Source of the DNA: Gnetum montanum | Lineage: Eukaryota; Streptophyta; Gnetopsida; Gnetales; Gnetaceae | Assembly (NCBI GenBank): GCA_015680685.1 | Contig: MNCI01004262.1 | Coordinates: forward strand, 274,912 to 338,911 | Direction of reading: 5' to 3' | Length of the DNA stretch: 64,000 bases | Part shown: one piece after another, positions 22,509 through 33,651 of the stretch | How the letters are laid out: each line of letters starts with the position of its first letter | Numbering within the stretch: the first letter of the stretch is position 1 | Program-made: the position numbers and the translations under genes | Notes under the pieces: model-generated | What the model was told of the DNA's origin: nothing | Seen by the model: the letters and a program-made list of their open reading frames with translations, nothing else | The model's database searches: none

Positions 22509-24398
22509 TGGTCAAGGTGCCCTAAATGGTCTAGTCAATCAGACAAGGACTTACGTGATGTTAAAATGATTGTTTGTAAAAGGAGTTTATGGAGCATTAC
22601 ACATGGACACTAGGACAACAAGCAAGAGTGTAACGAAGAACCTAGCTTGAAAATAATGATGTGAGCATGCAAACATGTATAGAACAATAGAGAAATACAA
22701 GAGTTATGCTTAATATTAGAAAAATGCTTAGAAAATAAATGAAACAAAGCTTGAGAACAAAGAAATGTACTGCCCCAAAATTGAGGAGTGTAACTTTTTC
22801 TTAAACATGAGGTGAGAATGGTATGCGGCGTTAGGCAAGCACAATGACAGCATAGTAGTGTGCTCATAGTCTCTGGGATGTTCAAGATGTGAACCTAGTG
22901 GCTACAAGGTAGGCTGAACCTACTACGTTAGCTGTTGTCACTTTCTATGGCTGTAATGGTAGACTACGCCGCGGTAATTGCCAAGGTGTGAAGCTTGGAT
23001 GCTCAGATGCGAGAGTGATAGGAATGCTCAAGAGGCTTATATGCTCAATGCTCTTTTGATTTTCCAATCCCTAAAGTGCTAGTCTTCAAGGTATTTATAG
23101 GGCTAGATTTAGCGTGAAACACTAATCAAGTGCCACATGGCCTGGGTGCCACATGGCAAGAGCATAAATGAGGTTACACTGACATGTTACGCTCTCATGA
23201 GTAACAAAGTGTTATGCTTTGAGGAATAACAACAAATTCCCAGAAACTACTAAACTATGATCACACAGCTCGAATTGCATGTGCCAAAGTCTAAGAGACT
23301 GCAATGTACCTATAAATAATATCAAAACATGTGCCAGAGTCTAAGAGACTGCTTGAATTGCATGTGCCAAAGTCTAAGAGACTGCAATGTACCTACAAAT
23401 AATATCAAAACATGTGCCAGAGTCTAAGAGACTGCTCGAATTGCATGTGCCAGAGTCTACACTCTAAGACTACATCTTTCCCCTCTTTTGAGTAGGATCA
23501 AGCATAGAGACAATTTTGGGAATCAATGGGGGATGCAAAAGAAGTGCAAACTATTGATCTTCATTGTCGAAGAAATAGCAAAGCTAAGATGAAGGTCGAT
23601 GTCAAGTTCTAGAGGTTTTTGGAAGCTGTCAAAGGCTCTTTCTTGGTGTCAAGCTAGCTACACTCTAGAGTGTAGCACAACACTTAGTGAAATTTTTCAA
23701 AATTTTGGTCTGCCACCCTGGTAACGCTGGCTATGCTACAGAGTGTAGTAGAGCATAGCAGGGACACTTAGCCAAATTTTGATGAAATCTACAGTTTTCC
23801 ACTATGACACATTGGCTATGCTCTGGTGTGTAGCAGGATAGGCAGCCTCAGAATCTAGGAAATGTGCCAAATGTGTCTTCCATGTCCAACTAGCTTAATA
23901 GGTCATTGTCCAACACTTAGGAAAAATTGGGCACTAGAACTTGATTCATGCTCACTATGTTGTGGAACATAGCAAAGTGTAGCAGCCCAAAAGATAGAAA
24001 ATTTACTGAACTATTTTTCCCATGCTAAGCACTTTTGATGAACTCTAGCCTGATACTTGGGCAAACTAGAAATTGGGACGTGCATCAAGCTAGGTATGTT
24101 GGAAAGCATAGCAAGTGTGACAGCCTAGGAGATAGAAAATTTGCCAGACTATTTCATCCATCCCAAGCAACCCTTGACCACTTCTGGCTTGACACTTGGG
24201 AAAATTGGCCATGGAAGTGTGTGCTACACTGGCTACATTGGGGAGTGTAGTAGGTAGGTTGAGAGTGTAGTAGGATACTTAGAAAAATTTCCATGAGACT
24301 ATTATTGACGCTTAGAAAAATCTTGCAAAACAGGGCTCAATGTGTGCTACGTTGGCTACACTGTAGAGCATAGCATCCACACTTAGAAAAATTTGCCA
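22509..24398 (-). repeat. 5' LTR of Tat copy B
   Basis: Partner of 9498-11162. The sense-strand LTR end (plus position 22509) lies about 100 bp from the gag start, as expected. The LTR promoter reads TATAAATACC (plus 23090-23099). Relative to its partner it has about 100 extra bp near 22590-22690 and an 83-bp tandem duplication at 23271-23460, so it is about 225 bp longer. A primer-binding site could not be matched to a tRNA by eye. Confidence 0.85.
23271..23460. repeat. 83-bp tandem duplication inside an LTR
   Basis: The block starting (C/T)GAATTGCATGTGCC recurs at 23271, 23354 and 23437, an exact 83-bp spacing. It also contains internal repeats of GTGCCAGAGTCTAAGAGACT. The matching site in the other LTR (about 10150) has one copy, so the duplication arose after insertion of B or during its last copying. 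Confidence 0.9.
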
Positions 24399-25630
24399 TT
24401 AGATTGTAGAAGCTCAAAATTGGTGGTATTTCAAAAGTAGAGTCCAAAAAATGAAAATGTGCTATAGAGTATAACTAGGATCTTTTCATTAGAAAAAGGA
24501 AGGTCTAATTTTGTGACAACAAGGAAGCACCACTTGATAAGGTGGTGCAGTAAAAAAACCTTGCCAATTCAAAAATTTGTTTCTGATATATTAGGAAAGT
24601 TTGATAAATTATGGGACTCTTTAAACCAACAATTCCAAATTTCTATGAAAATTGCAGAAGAATCTAAAGAACAAAGTCATGGTCATGATCATAGAAGGTG
24701 GAGAGAAGCTGAACGTGCCTACCAAAGGAGTAAGGGTAAAGTTGTTGTAGTAGAAGAGGTTGTGAAGTTAGAATCAGATGATGATGGTGGGTGTGACATC
24801 TACCAATATGAACATTCTAAAGGATGTTTCCCTATTATTTCACACTCACAAGAGTCTATGGTGTACATGCTAAATCCTAAACTAGCAAGAAGGAAAGCAC
24901 CTAGAAGATTGTCTTCTCCTCAAGGTAATCCAAGGTAATTCCACCAGCAATAACAAGCTTATTACCCAAGTAAAGCTTCACCAAAACCATATGAGCAATA
25001 CCAATAGTGGCAGCACCCATAGTTTTGAGGGATGCCAACACCAAGGTAATAGTACCTTTATACATAGCCAAATCCATATGGGTACTATGTTCAGCAACCA
25101 ATGTCTCTACATGACTCTTCTAGCCATGCTTATTTTTAGCATTACTACTACCCTCTAGAATATCAAAAAATTCATTCTCCATCTACTAGAGGAGAAACCC
25201 CATATTCCTATCATCCTCCTCATTCCTCAGCACATGCTCCTCCATCCTCAACCCAATTACCACATGCTCCATTCATGCAGGGTGAGCTTCCAACCCAACT
25301 ACAATAACATAATGCTACATGGGTTATTAACTTATAGTGAACTCCATAGTTGAGTGGTTCAAAACCAAGATTCCATAAAAGATCATTCTTCCAAACCAAT
25401 AATCCTACTAAACCCTCACCTACTTATCTGACCAACCATCCTATATCTCCTTCATCCTATGCATCCATTTCTTTCGAGAGCCCTTCAAATCAAATGCCTT
25501 CTAAGATCTACATAGTTATGTTAATCTATGCTCTATCTAATCGAATCAAGGCTAGAAAACTTTCTAGGAAAATATCTAATATTATAAGTCCTCTAAGGAA
25601 TAACTTACCAATTGAAAATTGAATGGAGTC
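24399..25630 (+). pseudogene. Element E gag, second part, and spacer
   Basis: Coding-like sequence resumes on the plus strand directly after the LTR of B. An open stretch 24513-24938 holds PIQKFVSDILGKFDKLWDSL, a His/Arg/Glu-rich basic part and ESDDDGG, followed by a Tyr/Pro/Gln-rich broken stretch to about 25320 (ELPTQLQ). It is probably the C-terminal half of the gag begun at 8100. An open frame of unknown content (25350-25622) follows. Protease and most of the RT are missing: the next recognisable domain is the RT tail at 25640. Confidence 0.5.
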
Positions 25631-26240
25631 ATCTAAGGAATAACTTACCAGTTGAAAATTGTTAAAGATGTCTAGTCATTCCTTGGACACAATGGCTACT
25701 ATTGGCATTTTATAGATAATTTCTCTAAGATCACAAAACTATTGGTCAAGCTTACAAAGAAAGATGCTCCATTCATCTTAACCAAGAAATGTGAAAATGC
25801 ATTCTAGAGCCTTAAGCAGAAGCTCATAGAGACTCCAATTCTATGAGTACCTAACTGGTCTAGACCAATTCATATAATGATAGATGCATCAAATTATTCC
25901 TTGGAAGCCGTACTTACATAGTTGGATGACAAGAAATGTCCACATTGCATTCAATGCACAAGCCGAAGCATTATGGATGCATAGTTAAATTACATCACAA
26001 CAAAAAAAGAATTAATAGTGGTGATGTATGCTCTAAAGAAGTTCAGGCACTATGTACTTAGATATAATGTGTTTATGCACACTAACCATATTACCATTCT
26101 CTTCCTCATGAATAAGACAATGGTGAACCCATGTATCATACGATGGTTGGTGATCTTGCAAGAGTTTGATCTTACAATGGTAGATTGAAAAGGGACTAAG
26201 AATGTGGTTGTCGATCACTTGTCTTGGTTGCAATGGGATA
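25631..26240 (+). pseudogene. RT tail and RNase H, element E
   Basis: The plus frame reads SFLGHNGYYWHFIDNFSKI and LVKLTKKDAPF (the RT thumb/connection of gypsy elements), then RNase H with IHIMIDASNYSLEAVL, LNYITTKKELIVVMYALKK, HYVLRYNVFMHTNH, IIRWLVILQEFDLTMVD and the closing VVVDHLSWLQ. The NY-TTKEL...ALKKFRHY and RW...LQEFD patterns are standard for non-Tat plant gypsy RNase H. It is a distinct family from copies A-D. The RT fingers and palm have been deleted upstream. Interrupted by several stops. Confidence 0.85.
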
Positions 26241-27560
26241 ACAAAGAGGGGGAGAGCCTACTCTCTGACTAATTTCCTAATGAACTCTTTTTTACTAGTG
26301 CAATAAATGAACAAGTGCTTGATGAACCAAAATAGTATGATGGCATTCTGACTTATCTTATTACTTAAAATATGTCACAAAATCTAGATCACAAGATGAA
26401 ATCATAGTTTCTTCATCAGGCCAAGCACTTCATGGAAATCAATGGACACTTTTACAGGGTATGTGTCGATGGTCTAGTTTGTTGGTGTATCCTTGATGCT
26501 AATCAATTGCATGTTCTTCAAGACGCTCATGAGGGTTCTTGTGGGGATGACTATGCTAAAAGATGCACAACCATTAAGATCCTAATGGTATGATATTATT
26601 GGCCAACCATTTTTAGGGACATCCATCAATTTCTCCACTCTTGTGAATGCTATCAACAAGATGATGGAATGACAACTCAAATGGAGGGACCTCAATAGTG
26701 GGTTCAACCATTGGAACCCTTCAACATTTAGGGCATTGACTTAATGGGTTCCATCATGCCCATGTCAAATGGAAAGACATACATAGCCATTGTCATTGAT
26801 TATTACACAAAATGTGCAAAAGTAGTACCTATCGTTGAATGTACATCATCTACTACTACGCAATTTGTACAACAAAATGTTGTAAACAGGTTTGGGGTGC
26901 CATGTGTACTAATTTCTAACAAAAAAAACCCATTTTACAAGCACTACCTTTTTTAACCTTATGAAACGCTTGGAAGTTGAACATAAACTAACAACACCCT
27001 ACCACCCCCAAGCCAATGGTCAAGTAAACGTTACTAATAGGGACATCACGAAGATCCTAATAAGAACTATTAGCAAATATAGGAGAGACTAGAGCACAAA
27101 ACTAAATGATGCCCTCTGGGCATACCACTCAACATGGAAACTTCCTATAGGATCCTCTCTGTATGAGCTAGTATATGGAAAATTAGCAACTCTACCTATC
27201 CAATCTAAACTCTATACACTTTCAACAACTTGTGATTTGAACCTTGATCTTAGCCTAGCATAAAAAGAAAGATTAATCAACCTAAATGTGCTAGATGAAA
27301 ATAAATTAATAGCCCTATCCTTGAATAAAGTGCATAAAGCATTCAGTAAACAATGATATAACCTTAGAATATAGAAAGTAAAATTTCAACTTGGAGACAA
27401 GGTCCTCTACTAGAACCCCACACATGTACCTTAAAAGAAAAAATTCCAAATGTTATGGGAGGGGCCTTATATTATCTACGAAACCTTTCCTTCTAGGGCT
27501 ATGTTAATCTACAAACCATAGAGCCCAAATAAAAAGTAGCTAATCAACATGTAATAAGTA
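26241..27560 (+). pseudogene. Integrase, element E
   Basis: The integrase zinc module is degenerate (QDAHEGSCGDDYAKR, YYWPTIFRDIHQFLHSCECY). The core follows with GIDLMGSIMPMSNGKTYIAI (first Asp, 26735), VIDYYTKCAKVVPI, QNVVNRFGVPCVLISN, and after a frameshift the HQAN-GQV-type segment near 27010. The tail near 27400 keeps FQLGDKVL. It would insert element cDNA. Frameshifts at about 26945 and several TAG codons inactivate it. Clade assignment beyond gypsy needs a tree. Confidence 0.83.
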
Positions 27561-29204
27561 AAACCTTGTCATGAACCTAAGCAAGCCAATGCAACAAATG
27601 CCTCATTGGATGGACAACCACACTAAATTTTTTAGATCTCCTCCTTACAACTTTGTCATGGCGGAGATGGCCATCCATGCTAATTATTGTAGTGGCTCCT
27701 TAGTGTTTCATCTCTTTTTTTTTACATTTTTTATTTTATGCTATTATTTTGTCAAATTTTTGCTTTAAAAAATCATTAGTATGTTTTATCTTTCTTGAAT
27801 ATTTTACAATTTCTCATATATTTTATTCTATTTTGATGTGATTTTCTCATGATTTTTGCTAATAAAGTGCCTTATTACCAACAGGCCATAATGGTGCTGT
27901 AGCTATTTGTTAATGATGATTGTACTTAACATTTTAGTTTGCTAATGTCTAGTTTTTATTTTTGAATTTTGATGACTGATAACTAAGAAAATGTTTCTTT
28001 TTTTTTGGAATAGGTAGTGAGACAACGTCATCCACCCATCTATAAACTATATTGTTTTTCTTGTTTTGAAAACATGAGGTCCCTTTTCATTAATGAAATG
28101 TTAATGAACTTGTGACCTTGGTAGTTTCCAAACCTGGAAAGGATTCAAAGGTTTGAAAAATGTGTAACTTCAATGGGATTTAAAGCTCTTTGTACCTTCC
28201 ACCATCTTGAGCGAACGTGTTCTGTTCATGGATTTCCTACCATTCCATGTCGACCAATAACAAGAAGTTGAATAAGTCTTTGCATGGTGTGGTTCCCATC
28301 CAAAAATTCAAAAATTTAAAAAAAATAAAACATGATGGAAATTCAAAGCATAATCCTTAGAAAAAATAAATAGGCTACAAGCATTAGTTATGGGACTAGA
28401 AAAACATGGTACTCATGTTTAAAGGTCCCCTCTAACTAAGGTCCTTTCTCACTTCATGCTTCTTTTTTCTTCTCAAATAAGGAATGATGGTTATCTGTGG
28501 AAACATTTTTGTGTCTCAAGCGGGTGGTTTGATCTCAGAGTAGTAATGTGAAGTCACTGAACATGGTTGGTTTTGGTCTGGACTAAGGATGGACTCTATC
28601 AGATCATTTAATCGTGACTTCCACAAGGGACTTCATGTGACCAGGATCGAGAACTCCATTCCACTCTCTTTCTTATCCATCAATGCTTCCATAACTTACC
28701 TCGCTGTTGATTTTCCATGTTTTCATCCAATGTCTTGGTTTGATGTGTTCAAATTCCTAAATAGATTCTCCACGTTTGATCCTTAACTTTTCATAATCAT
28801 TAATCAACTATAGAGCTCATAGACTCCATAGTTGATATTATGCAAGGATAAAAAGGGCATGTGCCACTATGGTGAGGATTCACTTGCATATCTTGTGGTT
28901 TAGTAGGTTAAGTTCCTTACCCTTAGATGTTGCTATAATCAAATCTTTCATGCACTCCATCATGCATCCAACTATGTGCTCCTTAAGGCATTTTTCTTCA
29001 TCAAATCTCATTCTCAAATCATTTCTCAATTCTTTGAACTCCAAAACCCTCTTCTAATATTTTCATCATGTTTATGGCTTTTTGGGTTTCCAGTTGACCC
29101 CCATTTCATGTGAAAACTCCTTATTTTTTATTATTTTTGATAAAGTCAACGGTTGTCAACAACCACGTTGACTAGGCCCAGTCAATGTGGCCAGCTACAT
29201 CAAC
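27561..29204. other. Spacer between integrase and extra gene of E
   Basis: T-rich non-coding sequence. A short open frame at 28589-28786 has no recognisable motif. Near 29165-29240 the phrases GTTGACTAGGCCCAGTCAATG and CTAGGCCTAGTTGATGTAG repeat, leading into the promoter of the extra gene. Nothing else is recognised. Confidence 0.5.
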
Positions 29205-29255
29205 TCAGCCTTGTAGACTAGGCCTAGTTGATGTAGCCCAAAATTTATATAAATA
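29205..29255 (+). promoter_or_regulatory. Palindrome and TATA box of the E extra gene
   Basis: A perfect 11-bp inverted repeat CTACATCAACT (29205-29215) / AGTTGATGTAG (29226-29236) with a 10-nt loop is followed 10 bp later by TATATAAATA (29246-29255). About 130 bp downstream comes CCAAAG/GTAAGT (29381-29390), a strong 5' splice site. This is a credible core promoter independent of the LTR. The palindrome may bind a dimeric transcription factor; that is inference. Confidence 0.6.
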
Positions 29256-29701
29256 CTACCCAACACTTTGAAATTTTTTTTCATTTACTTAAAAATGGGA
29301 GAGAAGTTTTGAAATTTTTTAGAGCCCATAACTTTCATACCATCTATCAATATCACTCTGTTCTTTAATCCTGTAGCTACCAAAGGTAAGTTCTTAGTCG
29401 TGGGGGCCATAAGCCTTAGGGTTTCTAATGAAAATTTTTCAAACTTGTTCTAACTCCCCCAAAGGATTAATGAATAGAATAACATTAAACCATTAATTTT
29501 TGAGAGTTTAACCCTTCCAACAAACTTTGGTAAACCTAAAATTAATTATTGATATGAAAATAAGAATAAAATAATAATTGAAATGATCAAATCGATCATG
29601 ATCACAACTTAGCTAAGTGTAACTTTCCCAAAGAGATAAGGTATTCCAATTATTTCAAGTTACACATTAAATGCTAACCCTTGGTCATGTTGTGATCATA
29701 G

Positions 29702-32503
29702 ATGGAACCAAGACCAAAATGACCACAAGAAAGAGGACCATCATAACCAAGGGAAAAATGACCTAGAGTTGGAAGGGAATAGTAGGAACAAGCCCAGGAG
29801 TAGGCAATAGAAACTCATGAAGTAGGACCTCTTTAGGAGAAGCCTAAAGTGGAATCTGTCTAATAGATTTCCAAAGAAGAGGTTGTAATAGAGTAATCTC
29901 AAAGAGGAAAGGTACTAGGGCCCATGCCAAGACTTGAGATCACATTGACACAAGCCTACCTTGATACGATCAAGCCTCGTGATGTCCAACGCTCAGTTCT
30001 CCAAGAACTAAACTTTGGACCATTCTTAGAAAATGCTCCACTAGAAGTCAAGATGTATTTGTAAAACTCTCCCATGTGGCTAATCATCACTTCCAATGGA
30101 GAGTGGTACATGGAAGCGACATATCTCTTCTAGAACAACTAAAAGGCAAGAATCATTATGAGAATCAAGAATATTCAAGTTTCCTACTCAATAGAAGCTA
30201 TTGCATAGGCTCTTGGTTTGCCTAATTCTAGAACCCATCTAGTAGAGATCTTCATGCAAGAAGACCCAAAGGAAAAAAGGAAGTGGACCCAATGGTGTTA
30301 TGGGGATAACTACAAGTAGTTTAATGCACTCACAGCAATGGAGCGCATATACTTTAAGATAGCAGCTTATCACCTCAATCCAATGGTGAGGCCCAGTAAG
30401 GTGACTACTTTCTCCACTGGTGCATGTGCCTCTTTAAGCAAAAAAATTCCTATAAACCTTCCAATACTAATCTATCTAGAGATGAAGAAGTACTTCAACG
30501 AAAATAAACATGAAAGAAAAATCCTAACCTTTCCATGCCTTATCAGGAAACTTTGAAAAAAAGCATGGATAGTCTGCTAAGCAAATGACATAATCAGGCA
30601 TACTCCCATTACCTCCTAATCTAAGATGATGAAAGACAAGACCATACCATGTTCAAACAAGAAAAGTAGAAATTGCCACCTTCACCACCCACTCGAGAAA
30701 CAACATTAGAGGCCCATGCTACCATAAGCAAGAGTAGCAAGTAGGAACAAGTGATGAAGATACATCTATGTACAATCCTACAATGAGTCACCTCAACAAA
30801 GTGGCTTAAACAATTAGTTAGATGGATAGAGGTGGACCAATATTCTTAGCCCAAAGAATGCAGCTACCCACAAAGTCAAATCCTAGTGCTCAAGAGGTAA
30901 TAGTGTCTCTTTTGCAACAACACCAATTCTCAAAAATCTCTAAGAATGCCGCTACCTTTTCAATGTGCTTGGAGGAGGACGTGGAGGCAACTTTCTTAGT
31001 GATGCAACACCAAGGGCAGGAGATAATAGTAAACGTGATTGCTAATAGGATTGCTAAAGCACTAAATGCACATATGACATTTGTTCTAGATGTTTCTACA
31101 CTTAGAGATGTCCAAATGTCCATAGGAACTATTAGTGATCAATTGAGTGTAGCCCAGCACAAGGAGTTACTACACTAACTGGTGGGAATTGGACAATTGA
31201 TTCTGGATATCTTTGATTTTTTGAATAACATCACCACAACCTAGTTGGAGAAACTTGAGGAAAAGGGAAAATACATCATTTTGAAAGGGAAACTCACAAT
31301 AGCTCAAGTGCAAAACCAATGCTTGATTGCAGAGGTTGCTAAATTAAGAGCTCACCTTGCTAATCTCACACTACTCAACCTTGCACTAACAAGAGATGAA
31401 TCTTTTCAATAGCTTTAAGAAATAATGAAACAAGTTGTGATAGGGATGGTAATAGTTATCTATGACCAGTCTATGGCTAAGGCCAACAGAAGGACTTAGT
31501 CTAGACACACCTAGAGAATGAGATGCTAACCACAAAAAATCTTCACCTATGAAATGTTGATGTCTAGAAACAGTAGATGCAAGAATTCATCCATTAATTG
31601 CAAGAGAAGCTAGCCAAGGTAAATACTAAGCTTAGGAGATTGGTAGTAGAAAATAGAAATCTATCTATGGAGGAAGACTGTGCCTTATGCCAAAAATCTG
31701 CAATTGTGATTACCACCTAGAAGAATGAGGCTCTCAAATTTGAGAGAGTTAAGAACCACTACAGAGATCAAGTTGTTCTACAAATAGTTAATAAAAAACA
31801 CATCAAGATGGCTAAGGTAAAAGTTAATGAGATCCTCTAGCAACTTCAATAAGAGAAAGAGATGTGGCATCCCATCATTGATCAGATAGATGCTTACAAC
31901 AAAGCAAAGTTCCACATGAAGGAGTTGTAGATTTTAGAAATGATAGAATACATGAAGCTTTCCAATCTTCAATATGTAAACCTAGAAATGTTGACTGTCA
32001 GATGGTTTTGGTTAGAGTTAGAGAAATAGGTGGCTAGCTTGTACTTGCTATATGTGCCAAAGTTTAAGCACCACAAGGAAACCAAGCAAAAGCTTAATAC
32101 CACAAACACTAAGCTCAAAGTTCTCAAGGAAAGATTCGTTGATCAAAAATCAACTACTAAAAACTTGGCCAGAAGAATGAATGATTACCAGGAACTGCAG
32201 AATGCAATCAGGGCATTCAACATTGAATAGAAACAATTTTCTTCATTAATGTCAAGGAGCTATTCCCAACAATGCCTTATCCTTGGGATGTGCCCACACC
32301 AACTCACATTGGCAAAGCTGTGTAGACCATGCATGATACCAAGAGTAAGAAGAAGAAGATGAAAGCATTGTTGGATGCTTTCCACCTTCCACCAAAAGTT
32401 GTAGCCACAACTTGACAACCACAACAACCTCAACCACTGTGTGCCTAAAGTAGGAGAAGGTCCTTTGGAACCTCATGAGCCTCCACTACCTAGGACTATT
32501 TAA
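29702..32503 (+). pseudogene. Extra gene of element E: plant-transposon-type domain plus coiled coil
   Basis: Sense to element E, between integrase and 3' LTR. A 5'-UTR intron (29386-29701, GTAAGT...GATCATAG) ends exactly at an ATG (29702). The frame has many TAG/TAA stops but reads through as one product of about 930 codons. Residues about 90-300 hold LQELNFGPFLENAPLEVK, a VSYSIEAIA-ALGLP motif, and VRPSKVTTFSTGACASL with KKIPINLPILIYLEMK and ILTFPCLI. These resemble the 'putative plant transposon protein' domain often found as extra ORFs of plant gypsy elements. From 30900 to 32250 there is a long Lys/Glu/Gln-rich coiled coil, and it closes with GEGPLEPHEPPLPRTI. Role unknown. The domain name is from memory of motif style and needs a profile search. 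Confidence 0.65.
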
Positions 32504-32727
32504 CCTTCTTCATCATCTTCATGCCATCAAAAGATGGTTGAGTTTGTTAATTTTTTCATGGTGTTTAATTTTTTAGTCCTAAACATTAGAAGAATTTTGT
32601 AATGATTGTATATCCATACACTCGGGCACTTAGTTTTTATTTGTGTTTGTCATATATCTATCATCAATCAATAATTTCATACCTTCCCAAATTTGTAAAG
32701 AACTCAAGGATGAGTTTTCATTCAGTC

Positions 32728-32736
32728 ATGGGGGTA
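32728..32736 (+). promoter_or_regulatory. Polypurine tract of element E
   Basis: ATGGGGGTA abuts the 3' LTR start TGATGA at 32737. Such purine runs prime plus-strand DNA synthesis. It fixes both the plus orientation of E and the left edge of its 3' LTR. Confidence 0.75.
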
Positions 32737-33588
32737 TGATGAAAAATAAATTAGCTACATTAATATGGCCTCATCAACGCATGATTTGATGCATTAAGGT
32801 GGCCTCGTCAACATAGTGTCTATTTTTCCTATAAATACATGCTCACTCATTATATTTATGGCAATCTTTGTCATAGTGTAGTAAAGCTCTTACAGTTTTC
32901 CTTCCCTACAGTTAGAATATTTTCCCAAGTGCCCATAGTAGAAGTCATTGAATGTATAGATCTTTATTCGAGCATTATTGTACTTGAGCATGGAAGTGTG
33001 TGCAACAATAAAGATGAGCTTTATAATAAACCTTGCAACACTTTGGCTAGATTAAATATTTTCTCATGCATTTAATGTTTTTAGCAATTTTATTTAAATA
33101 TTTTAAGTAATTGAGCTAAATTAAGCTAGATTAAATAGTGATTAATTAAACACATAAGTACAATCACTTCGAGAATGCACATGATGCTTGGTAATCCCAG
33201 TAACCCTTAACATTTGGTAACCCAGTAGCAGTATACATATTCAGGATGTGTATGGAAAGTGGAATCAAATGCTTATGTTAGGATTAGTTAGATATTAGTT
33301 AGTTATATTAAATTAGCAATTAAATTACTTCATTCTTTTCATCATTTATTTTAATCACCCAAAACATAAAACATAAAAAATAATAAAAATCATATGCCTT
33401 GATTACACTTAACCATACCTTTTCATATCACAAGTGTAATTGGGAAGACAACGAATGATTGTCAGGGCTAGTTCCACTTCCTAGACGCTAGTGTACTAAA
33501 AGACAAAGGGTCCACATTATTCAACCAAATCATGTGTGAATGCTTAGTGATTCGTATGGTTGGACATAGGCGTACTCACTACTCATCA
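32737..33588 (+). repeat. 3' LTR of element E (852 bp)
   Basis: A complete LTR with six-base inverted ends TGATGA...TCATCA. U3 has a TATAAATA at 32830-32837; AATAAA signals follow near 33008 and 33027. The right part matches 7369-7934, and the whole is related to the younger LTR at 63212. It ends 64 bp before the first exon of the copy C antisense gene, so E landed in the promoter or 5' UTR of that gene. Confidence 0.88.
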
Positions 33589-33651
33589 GTGGTCATCTCA
33601 AGACTACTAAAATTCTAAGAATTTTAGTGTTTTATTATGCAAGTTTTCACC

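Noticed and set aside
9493-24403. Target-site duplication of copy B
   Set aside because: The five bases outside the two LTRs (TGCAA and TTAGA) do not match; either decay or imprecise ends.
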